Assembly (NCBI GenBank): GCA_031551145.1
Contig: JAVBNZ010000002.1
Coordinates: 49,564 to 113,563, forward strand
Length of the DNA: 64,000 nucleotides
Direction: 5' to 3'
DNA from: WRKB01 sp031551145
Lineage (GTDB): Bacteria; Desulfobacterota; Desulfovibrionia; Desulfovibrionales; Desulfovibrionaceae
Part shown: positions 1-7,370 of the stretch, piece after piece
Position numbering within the stretch: position 1 is the first letter of the stretch
Layout: each line of letters begins with the position of its first letter
The notes under the pieces: model-generated
Told to the model about the DNA's origin: nothing
Database searches by the model: none
Seen by the model: the letters and a program-made list of their open reading frames with translations, nothing else
Translations under genes and position numbers: made by a program

Positions 1-799
1 ATTCAAGGCCAAAAGGCGGGGCGAGCCCATGTGCCATGCGAGAAGCCGTCCGGCCGAATGCGAAGCCGGGGCCGTGCGGCGCGTGCTGGAGCTTGCCGCT
101 CAGGCCGGCGACGCGCCCGTCTACATCGTTCATCTCTCCACCGCCGCCGGCCTCGAGGAAATCACAAAGGCCCGCGCGGCGGGGCAACGCAACATCTTTG
201 TCGAAACCTGCACGCAGTATCTCGTTCTGACGGAGGAGCGCTACGCCCATCCCGTCGAGGGCCTCAAGTACATCATGGCCCCTCCGCTGCGCACGCGGGA
301 CGACGTCGAAGCCCTGTGGCAGGGAGTGGCCGACGGCCGTATCCAGACCGTGGCCACGGATCACTGCGCCTACACCCTGCGCGACAAAGAGCACGGCAGA
401 GGGGATTTCACGGCCTGCCCCGGCGGCGCGCCCGGCGTGGAGGAGCGCATGAACGTGCTCTTTTCCGAAGGGGTGGCGAAAAAACGCATCAGCCCGCAGC
501 GTTTTGCCGAGCTGTGCTGTTCGGCTCCCGCGCGGCTTTTCGGCCTTGCGCCCCGCAAGGGCGTGCTCGCGCCGGGTTCGGACGCGGACGTCGTCATCCT
601 CGATCCCGTGCCCCGGCGCACGCTGCGGGCCGCGGGCCTGCACGGCCTCTCCGACTATTCCATCTACGAGGGCCTGGATCTTACGGGCCGCATAGACGCG
701 GTCTACCTGCGCGGCAGGCTGATCGCGGCGCACGGCTCCTTTCTGGGCGGGCGCGGAGAGGGGCGGCTGCTGAAGCAGCGGCGGGCGGATTTCGGCTGA
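1..799 (+). CDS. hydA: Dihydropyrimidinase/hydantoinase-type amidohydrolase, 5' end missing
   Basis: C-terminal ~265 residues of a cyclic-amide hydrolase of the dihydropyrimidinase (D-hydantoinase) family; the frame is open from base 2 and the start lies left of the window. Visible hallmarks are the zinc-ligand stretch HLSTAAG, the TDHC motif carrying the catalytic Asp, and the SDADVVILDP segment that closes the composite beta-sandwich. The family opens cyclic imide or hydantoin rings in the cytoplasm. Its neighbours ssnA, ygfK, a purine permease and a xanthine dehydrogenase are the standard set of the selenium-dependent molybdenum hydroxylase/purine cluster, so the substrate is probably a ring intermediate of purine breakdown rather than pyrimidine. 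A 73-base gap separates it from ssnA. Family assignment is firm; substrate is inferred from context. Confidence 0.88.
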   Translation, partial: FKAKRRGEPMCHARSRPAECEAGAVRRVLELAAQAGDAPVYIVHLSTAAGLEEITKARAAGQRNIFVETCTQYLVLTEERYAHPVEGLKYIMAPPLRTRDDVEALWQGVADGRIQTVATDHCAYTLRDKEHGRGDFTACPGGAPGVEERMNVLFSEGVAKKRISPQRFAELCCSAPARLFGLAPRKGVLAPGSDADVVILDPVPRRTLRAAGLHGLSDYSIYEGLDLTGRIDAVYLRGRLIAAHGSFLGGRGEGRLLKQRRADFG

Positions 800-872
800 G
801 GTTCAGCAACAGGACGCCGGGCGGAAGACCGCGGCGTCCGTCATGCGCACCACGGTGCAACAGGGAGGCAGC

Positions 873-2147
873 ATGCTGTATTTGCGCGACGCCGTTTATA
901 TGGATGCGGAAAGCTTTGCGCCGCATTCCGGCAATCTGTCTGTGGAGGAGGGGCCGCTGGGCGCGGTGCGGACGGGGGCGGTCATTCCCCCCGTATCCGA
1001 ACAAAAACCCGGCGACCGCGTCATCAACTGCCGGGGCCGTTTCGTTACCCGCGCCTTTGCCTGCGGGCATCACCACATTTATTCCGCCCTGGCCTGCGGC
1101 ATGCCGCCCGCGCCGAAAACGCCGACCAGCTTTGTTGAAATTCTGGAACAGATCTGGTGGCGGCTCGACAACCGGCTGGACAGGGACATGATCCTCGCCT
1201 CGGCCCTGGCCGCCGGCATGAGAATGGCCAAAAACGGCGTGACCTTCTGCATCGATCACCACGCCTCGCCCAACGCCGTGGAAGGCAGCCTGGACATCAT
1301 CGCCGAAGCCTTTGACCGCATCGGCATAGGTCATTTGCTCTGCTACGAAATTTCCTGCCGCGACGGCGGGGAAATCGCTCAAAAAGGCCTGGCCGAACAC
1401 GAACGTTATCTGTCGAAGGGCGGCAAAGGCCATGTGGGCCTGCATGCCTCCTTCACCGTGAGCGACAACGTGCTGGCGCAGGCCGTGGCTCTGGCCCGCA
1501 GATTCGATACGGGCATCCACATGCATGTGGCCGAGGCCAAGTCGGATCAGGAGCACTGCCTGGCGACCCACGGCAAAACCGTGGTGCAACGCCTCAAGGA
1601 TGCGGGCGCGCTCGAACTGCCCAAGACCATACTCGGCCATTGCGTGCACATCAGCGAAGAGGACAGGCGGATCCTGGCCGCTGCGCCCTGCTGGGTGGCG
1701 CAGAACACGGAATCGAACCTGAACAACAACGTGGGACTGGCCGGCTACGGCTACAGCAACAATGTCATGTTGGGCACCGACGGCATGCATTCCGACATGA
1801 TCCGTTCGGCTCAATCCGCCTATTTTTCCGGCATAGGAGTTGAAGGGCTTTCGCCCGGCGGCGCATATGCGCGACTGCGCAACGCGCATCGCCACACGGC
1901 CCTCTTCGGGCCCTGCGGCGACGGCCCGAACAACCTCGTCATTCTTGAATATGACGTCCCCACGCTCCTGGAGCAGCACAATGCTCTGGGGCATTTTTTT
2001 TACGGGCTGGACGCGGGGCACGTGCACAGCGTGATCAGCCAAGGCAGGCTGATAGTGGAAAAGGGCAGGCTGCTCGGCTGCGACGAGGACGAACTTCTCG
2101 CCTTTGCGCGCGAACAGGCACAACGTCTGTGGCGCAGGCTGGCGTAA
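873..2147 (+). CDS. ssnA: SsnA-type putative aminohydrolase
   Basis: A 424-residue amidohydrolase-superfamily protein. The metal-binding HHH near residue 65 (GHHHIYSALA), the HMHVAEA strand, the HCVHIS segment and the GTDGMHSDM loop are the ligands expected of cytosine-deaminase-like hydrolases. I chose the ATG at 873 because AGGGAGG lies just upstream; an in-frame ATG at 843 has no such site. SsnA travels with ygfK, hydA and xdh in bacteria that degrade purines anaerobically or carry selenium-dependent molybdenum hydroxylases. Its exact reaction is not settled in the literature I know; deamination or ring opening of a purine intermediate is plausible. The 30-base gap to ygfK indicates co-transcription. 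Confidence 0.9.
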   Translation: MLYLRDAVYMDAESFAPHSGNLSVEEGPLGAVRTGAVIPPVSEQKPGDRVINCRGRFVTRAFACGHHHIYSALACGMPPAPKTPTSFVEILEQIWWRLDNRLDRDMILASALAAGMRMAKNGVTFCIDHHASPNAVEGSLDIIAEAFDRIGIGHLLCYEISCRDGGEIAQKGLAEHERYLSKGGKGHVGLHASFTVSDNVLAQAVALARRFDTGIHMHVAEAKSDQEHCLATHGKTVVQRLKDAGALELPKTILGHCVHISEEDRRILAAAPCWVAQNTESNLNNNVGLAGYGYSNNVMLGTDGMHSDMIRSAQSAYFSGIGVEGLSPGGAYARLRNAHRHTALFGPCGDGPNNLVILEYDVPTLLEQHNALGHFFYGLDAGHVHSVISQGRLIVEKGRLLGCDEDELLAFAREQAQRLWRRLA

Positions 2148-2177
2148 GGTATTTCATCAGGCATTCAGGAGGCTCGG

Positions 2178-4910
2178 ATGGCTACGGATCATATGTACGG
2201 CATGAAGGCCGAAGACCTGTTGCGCTGGATTCTGCGCGACCTCGAAAAAGGCTCCGCCCTGGGCATAGTGAAGGATCTGTTCTTTGCCCCGGGCAGTGAC
2301 GATCCTTTTCGATGTGAGCGTTACGGCGTAACCCTTGAAAGCCCCTTCGGCGCGGCGGCCGGTCCGCACACGCAGATGGCGCAGAATCTTGTCGCCGCCT
2401 GGCTGACCGGCGCGCGGTACATGGAACTCAAGACCGTGCAGGTGCTCGACAGGATTACCGTCACCAAGCCCTGTATCGACATGGCCGACGAAGGCTACAA
2501 CTGCGAATGGTCGCAGGAGCTGAATCTGGATCAGAGCTATGGGGAATACCTGAAAGCCTGGGTGCTGATCCACGTGCTGCACGATCGTCTTTTCGGCCCC
2601 GGCAGGCCGGGCGTGATCTTCAACATGAGCGCCGGCTACAGCATGGAAGGCATCTTGAGCCCCACGGTGCAGCGTTTTCTGGATCGCATGTCCGATGCAT
2701 CAAGCGACGTGGCGGAGCTGAAAAAGAGCCTGGCCGCCGTGTATCCCCGCGCGGCCGAACTGGATATCCCCGGCCGCATCAGCGACAACCTCACCATTTC
2801 CTGCATGCACGGCTGCCCCCCGCGGGAAGTGGAAAGCATAGCCCTGTACTTTGTGGAGCAGCGCGGCCTCAACACCACGCTCAAGATGAACCCCACCCTG
2901 CTGGGGGCGGAAGCCGTGCGCGGCATATTGAACACGGCCCTGGGCTATGCGGTCGAAGTGCCCGACATCGCTTTCGAGCACGACATCCCCTATGCCGAAG
3001 CCCGGCGCATCGTCACGAACTGCCTGGCCGCGGCCGCGAAAAGGGGCGTGCGCTTCAGCGTCAAGCTGACCAATACGCTCGAAACCCTGAACACAAACCA
3101 CAACCTGCCGGCCAACGAAAAAATGCTCTATCTGAGCGGGCGGGCCCTGCACCCGATTTCCATTTCCCTGGCCGCCAAACTGCAAAAGGATTTCAACGGC
3201 GAACTCGATATTTCCTTCTGCGCCGGGGTGGACGCTTTGAACGCGGCGGACATGGTCGCCTGCGGCCTTTCCCCGGTCACGGTCTGTTCGGATCTGCTCA
3301 AGCCCGGCGGCTACGGCCGCTTCGCCCAGTATGTCTCCGGTTTGCGCACAGCCATGCGCGAAGCGGGCGCGGGCTCGATCGAGGCCTTTATCACGGCGCG
3401 GGCCGGACTGAGCAATCCGGCCGACCTCAAGGCCGCGATGATCAAGAATCTGGAAAGCTGCGCCGAGGCCGCCCGCGCGCCGGGTTCGCGTTACGCCAAG
3501 GCCGCTTCGGGCAATCCGGACGTCAAGAGTGCCCGTCCGTTGTCCGCCCTGGACTGCTTTGCCGCCCCCTGCATGGAAGCCTGTCCGGCGGGGCAGCATA
3601 TTCCGGCCTATCTGGAGCGCACGGCCGCCGGGGATATGGACGGAGCGCTCAAGGTCATCCTGGGCACCAATCCCTTCCCGCATGTGCTGGGCAAGATGTG
3701 CAACCAGGCCTGCCGCAAAAAGTGCATGCGATCACATTACGACGAGCCCTTGCGCATCCGCGAAATCAAGCAGTGCGCCGCCGAATGCGGGAACGCCGCA
3801 CCCGTTCCGGCCCCGGCGAACGGGCTCGGCGTCGCGGTGGTCGGCGCGGGGCCGGCCGGTTTGTCCTGCGCATATTTCCTGACCCTGGCCGGCTGCGCGG
3901 TGGAAGTGTTCGAGGCCGAAGACAAGGCCGGCGGCCGCATTTTACGCCGCATGCCGCGTGAAGCGGAGCGCACGGAGCGCGACCTGCGGAGCATACTCGA
4001 TCTCGGCGTGCAACTGAAGCTTGAGCGGCGCATCGACGCGGCCGAACTCGCAAAGCTCAGTGCCGGGCGCGACGCCGTATACCTGGCCGTGGGGCCGGGC
4101 GGGGAACCCGCCGGCAGTTGCGACGACAAGGTCGTGGTGCGGCGCTTCGGCGTGGGCGAGCCCTCGGTGGTGGAATCCGTGGGGGAGGGCCGGCGGGCCG
4201 CCGAAGAAATCCTTGCCCGCCTGGGCTGTATCGCTCCCGCGCGCGGGGCGGGTCGCGGCGCGTTGAGCATCGACACTCTGCGCGTTCGCCAATCCTTCAG
4301 GCGCGAAGCCCGCAAGGCGCTCGACGCGGAAAGCACGGCTGCGGAAGCCTCTCGCTGCCTGCAATGCGACGCCTATTGCGGAATCTGCGTCACGGTCTGT
4401 CCCAACCGGGCCAATCTGCTGATTGCCTCGCGGGAACGCGGCCTGCCCCTGCAGGAGATCCGGCGCGGAGAAAACGGCGGCGTGCGCATCATCACTTCGG
4501 CCGTGGGTCGCATACGCAAGGTGTCGCAGGTGGTGAACCTGGGCGACTTCTGCAACGAATGCGGCAACTGCGCCGTCTTTTGTTCCTCGGCCGGCGCGCC
4601 GTACAGGGACAAATGGCGCCTGCATCTGAGCAAAGCCTCGTTCACCGCGGATGCGAACGGCTTTTACCTGAGCGCCCCCGACAGGCTGGAGGGCAAACGG
4701 CAGGGCCGGCCTTTCAGCCTGCGCAGGGAAAACAGCAGGTATATCTATGAGGACGCCCGCCTGCGCGCCGTTCTGGACGGGGAAAGTCTCGCGGTCATGG
4801 AAGCGGAACTGCCGGGCAGCGGAAACTTTGCTTCATCGGCCTGCGCAGTGGAAGCGGCCGTATTTTTTGAACTGGCGGAAATGAACGGTTTACGAACGTT
4901 ACATCGGTAG
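2178..4910 (+). CDS. ygfK: YgfK, putative selenate reductase / purine-cluster flavo-iron-sulfur protein
   Basis: A 910-residue multidomain oxidoreductase. The N-terminal ~400 residues resemble dihydroorotate dehydrogenase/pyruvate-type barrels. A cysteine cluster around residue 460 (CFAAPCMEACPAG), as in glutamate synthase small subunits, precedes a Rossmann FAD site near residue 550 (VGAGPAGLSC). Two further cysteine clusters lie near residues 725 (CLQCDAYCGICVTVC) and 790 (CNECGNCAVFC), fitting 4Fe-4S centres. YgfK is annotated as a selenate reductase subunit in Escherichia coli and recurs in the xdh/ssnA/hydA cluster, where an electron-transfer or purine-intermediate reductase role is suspected. 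A good Shine-Dalgarno (CAGGAGG) precedes the ATG. Slightly shorter than the ~1,000-residue E. coli form; all domains are present. Confidence 0.9.
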   Translation: MATDHMYGMKAEDLLRWILRDLEKGSALGIVKDLFFAPGSDDPFRCERYGVTLESPFGAAAGPHTQMAQNLVAAWLTGARYMELKTVQVLDRITVTKPCIDMADEGYNCEWSQELNLDQSYGEYLKAWVLIHVLHDRLFGPGRPGVIFNMSAGYSMEGILSPTVQRFLDRMSDASSDVAELKKSLAAVYPRAAELDIPGRISDNLTISCMHGCPPREVESIALYFVEQRGLNTTLKMNPTLLGAEAVRGILNTALGYAVEVPDIAFEHDIPYAEARRIVTNCLAAAAKRGVRFSVKLTNTLETLNTNHNLPANEKMLYLSGRALHPISISLAAKLQKDFNGELDISFCAGVDALNAADMVACGLSPVTVCSDLLKPGGYGRFAQYVSGLRTAMREAGAGSIEAFITARAGLSNPADLKAAMIKNLESCAEAARAPGSRYAKAASGNPDVKSARPLSALDCFAAPCMEACPAGQHIPAYLERTAAGDMDGALKVILGTNPFPHVLGKMCNQACRKKCMRSHYDEPLRIREIKQCAAECGNAAPVPAPANGLGVAVVGAGPAGLSCAYFLTLAGCAVEVFEAEDKAGGRILRRMPREAERTERDLRSILDLGVQLKLERRIDAAELAKLSAGRDAVYLAVGPGGEPAGSCDDKVVVRRFGVGEPSVVESVGEGRRAAEEILARLGCIAPARGAGRGALSIDTLRVRQSFRREARKALDAESTAAEASRCLQCDAYCGICVTVCPNRANLLIASRERGLPLQEIRRGENGGVRIITSAVGRIRKVSQVVNLGDFCNECGNCAVFCSSAGAPYRDKWRLHLSKASFTADANGFYLSAPDRLEGKRQGRPFSLRRENSRYIYEDARLRAVLDGESLAVMEAELPGSGNFASSACAVEAAVFFELAEMNGLRTLHR

Positions 4911-4965
4911 AACAATTTTACCGTCAATCTTTTTCAGAGCATTTTTCACTTCAGGAGCATGCATC

Positions 4966-6429
4966 ATGTCTGATACTCCCCAGCCCACGCAGCCGGCGGC
5001 AAGGCACAGCGAACTCATTTTCGGGCTCGACGCCGACCCTCCCTTTGTCACCACGCTGCTGGCCGCCGTCCAACATATTCTGGCCATGATCCTCGGGGTC
5101 ATGACCCCGCCGGCCCTGGTGGCCGGGGCGCTCGGCGCGCCTGCCGACGTCATCGCCTATCTCGTCAGCATGTCGCTCTTTTTTGCGGGTTTGAGCATCT
5201 TCGTGCAGGTTACCCGGCCCCTGGGCATAGGATCGGGCATGATGAACGTGCAGGCCACCAGCTTCGCCTTCCCGAGCACGCTCATCGCCATCGGCACAGG
5301 CTTCATGCACCAACAGGGCATGAGTTGGGAGCAGAGCATCAACACCCTGCTCGGCACCTGTTTCGTCGGCTCTTCCATCATGGTTATCGGGGCCTACACC
5401 GTAACGCATCTGCGCAAGGTCATCACCCATACCGTGGCCGGCGTGACGGTGCTGATGATCGGCGCCTCGCTCGTCAAAGTGGGCGCGGTGGAACTGGGCG
5501 GCGGCTTTGCGGCCGGGAAAGCGGGCACTTTCGGTGAACTTTCCAACCTTGCCCTGGGTGCGCTGGTCATCTTGAGTGTGGTCGGGATCAACCGTTTCAA
5601 GAACCCCACGTTGCGCATGTGCTCCCTGGTCATCGGCATGGGGATGGGCTTTATCGCCGCCGTCTTCATGGGCAAGGTGGACTGGAGCATACTTGACAAA
5701 TCCCGCAGCTTCTTCATGCTGCCCGTGCCTTTCAAGTTCGGTTTCTTCGGTTTCGATTGGCAATCCTTCATCGTTCTTTCCTTCATTTTTCTTGTGCTGA
5801 TCATTGAAGCCATAGGCGATATCACGGCCACGGCCTCGGTGTCCGAGCAGCCCACGCGCGGGCCGCTTTACCGCAGCCGGCTCAAGGGCGGCATACTTTG
5901 CGGCGGGATTTTCAGCGCCATCGCCGCTGTTTTCGGCTGCTTCCCGCAGATCACCTTTGCCCAGAACAACGGGGTCATCCAGCTCTCCGGCGTGGCCAGC
6001 CGCAAGGTGGGACGTTTCTGCGGCGTGCTGTTCGTTCTTTTCGCTCTGTTTCCCGTGGTTGTTGTGGTGTTTGAACTGTTGCCGCGCCCCGTGCTCGGCG
6101 GCGCGTTGGTCGTGCTGTTCGGCACCATAGCCACCTCGGGCATACGCATATTGGCGGAAAACGGCATCAACCGGCGGGAGAGCATTGTCATTGCCTCGGC
6201 CATCGGAGTGGGCCTGGTTTCCATGCTGATGCCCGACATCTTCCACAAGATGGGCAGGGTATTCCAGATCTTCTTTGATTCGCCCGTGGTTTCCGGCGGG
6301 GTTACGGCCATGATCGTGCATCAGATTCTGCCCAAGGACGCCTCGCACGAAGTGGAGGAAGAAGACGACGAACCGCAGGAATTCTACATTCCCGAAAATG
6401 CCGGTGAAGGTTTGCAATCCGACAAGTAA
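4966..6429 (+). CDS. Xanthine/uracil (NCS2) permease
   Basis: A 487-residue polytopic membrane protein of the nucleobase:cation symporter-2 family. Many hydrophobic helices are visible, along with family landmarks: the QHILAMILGVMTPPALVAG start of helix 1, the GIGSGMMNVQATSFAFPS loop and the IEAIGDITATASVSEQP segment, which contains the conserved glutamate of helix 8. The hydrophilic acidic tail (EVEEEDDEP) is cytoplasmic. Position between ygfK and yqeB-xdh implies import of xanthine, urate or a related purine for this pathway. RBS AGGAG precedes the ATG. Substrate cannot be told from sequence alone. Confidence 0.9.
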   Translation: MSDTPQPTQPAARHSELIFGLDADPPFVTTLLAAVQHILAMILGVMTPPALVAGALGAPADVIAYLVSMSLFFAGLSIFVQVTRPLGIGSGMMNVQATSFAFPSTLIAIGTGFMHQQGMSWEQSINTLLGTCFVGSSIMVIGAYTVTHLRKVITHTVAGVTVLMIGASLVKVGAVELGGGFAAGKAGTFGELSNLALGALVILSVVGINRFKNPTLRMCSLVIGMGMGFIAAVFMGKVDWSILDKSRSFFMLPVPFKFGFFGFDWQSFIVLSFIFLVLIIEAIGDITATASVSEQPTRGPLYRSRLKGGILCGGIFSAIAAVFGCFPQITFAQNNGVIQLSGVASRKVGRFCGVLFVLFALFPVVVVVFELLPRPVLGGALVVLFGTIATSGIRILAENGINRRESIVIASAIGVGLVSMLMPDIFHKMGRVFQIFFDSPVVSGGVTAMIVHQILPKDASHEVEEEDDEPQEFYIPENAGEGLQSDK

Positions 6430-6447
6430 GAACGGAAAAACGCGGTG

Positions 6448-6484
6448 TTCCGGCACGGTACGGACAAAGCGCGCCGTGCCGGAA
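6448..6484. repeat. Intercistronic inverted repeat
   Basis: Eleven-base perfect inverted arms (TTCCGGCACGG at 6448-6458 and its complement at 6474-6484) around a 15-base loop, between the permease stop and yqeB. No U-tract follows, so mRNA stabilisation or processing is more likely than termination. Confidence 0.5.
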
Positions 6485-6501
6485 ATACGGACGGGTACGT
6501 T

Positions 6502-7344
6502 ATGAACTACGCGGACGATACAATAGTGGTGCGGGGGGCCGGGGATCTCGCCACGGGCGTGATTCGGACGCTCTGGCGGGCGGGCTTCAAGGTCGCGGCT
6601 TTGGAGCTTCCCGCTCCGCTCACCATCCGGCGTAGCGTGGCCGTGAGCACGGCCGTGTCGGAGGGCCTCTGCGTGGTGGAGGATATCACCGCCGCGTTTG
6701 TCCCGGACCCCGCCGCCTGCGCCGGCCTGTGGGCACGGGAGATTGTTCCCGTGCTGGCCGATCCCGCAATGCGCTGCCTCAAGCAGCTCAAGCCGATCAC
6801 TCTGGTGGATGCGATCATCGCCAAGCGCAACACGGGCATGCGCAGGGATCTCGCGCCCATAACCGTCGCCCTGGGCCCCGGCTTCACGGCGCCCGACGAT
6901 GCGGACTGCGTGGTGGAAACCATGCGCGGACATGATTTGGGCCGGCTTATCACCAGCGGGGCGGCCCTTCCCAACACCGGCATTCCCGGCGAACTGGGCG
7001 GCCGGAGCGCGGAGCGCGTGATCCATGCGCCTTGCGCCGGTCTGGTCGAACACATCTGTAAAATCGGCGACAGGGTGGCGGAAGGCGAAGCGCTTTTCAG
7101 CGTGGGCGGCCAAATCGTCTGTTCGCGCATTGCGGGCACCCTGCGCGGCCTGATCGCGCGGGGCACGGCGGTGCGGGCCGGCACAAAATGCGCTGATGTC
7201 GATCCCCGCCCGGAAGAAGAAGTGGATTGGCGCAGCATTTCCGACAAGGCCCGCGCCTTGGGCGGAGCCGTGCTGGAAGCCTGCTTCATGCTTGCCCGGC
7301 AAAAAGGACTGACCCTGCGGGCGGACAGGCACGCCGCAAGGTGA
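6502..7344 (+). CDS. yqeB: YqeB, selenium-dependent molybdenum hydroxylase accessory protein
   Basis: A 280-residue protein of the EF2563/YqeB family, known by its strict co-occurrence with selenium-dependent molybdenum hydroxylases. The N-terminal VVRGAGDLATGVIRTLWRAGF is a Rossmann-like nucleotide loop resembling XdhC/CoxI maturation factors. The central GPGFTAPDDADCVVETMRGHDLGR and C-terminal biotinyl-like sandwich (CKIGDRVAEGEALFSVGG) are typical. I start it at the ATG at 6502, where family homology begins, rather than the upstream in-frame ATG at 6445. It sits 26 bases before xdh, in keeping with maturation of that enzyme. The molecular function remains unproven. Confidence 0.88.
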   Translation: MNYADDTIVVRGAGDLATGVIRTLWRAGFKVAALELPAPLTIRRSVAVSTAVSEGLCVVEDITAAFVPDPAACAGLWAREIVPVLADPAMRCLKQLKPITLVDAIIAKRNTGMRRDLAPITVALGPGFTAPDDADCVVETMRGHDLGRLITSGAALPNTGIPGELGGRSAERVIHAPCAGLVEHICKIGDRVAEGEALFSVGGQIVCSRIAGTLRGLIARGTAVRAGTKCADVDPRPEEEVDWRSISDKARALGGAVLEACFMLARQKGLTLRADRHAAR

Positions 7345-7370
7345 TGCGCCCCTGCGGAAAGGAGAAGAAT

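Noticed and set aside
4951..7332. 793-codon open frame on the minus strand
   Set aside because: Antisense shadow of the permease and yqeB, created by high-GC codon bias; low complexity and no recognisable domain.
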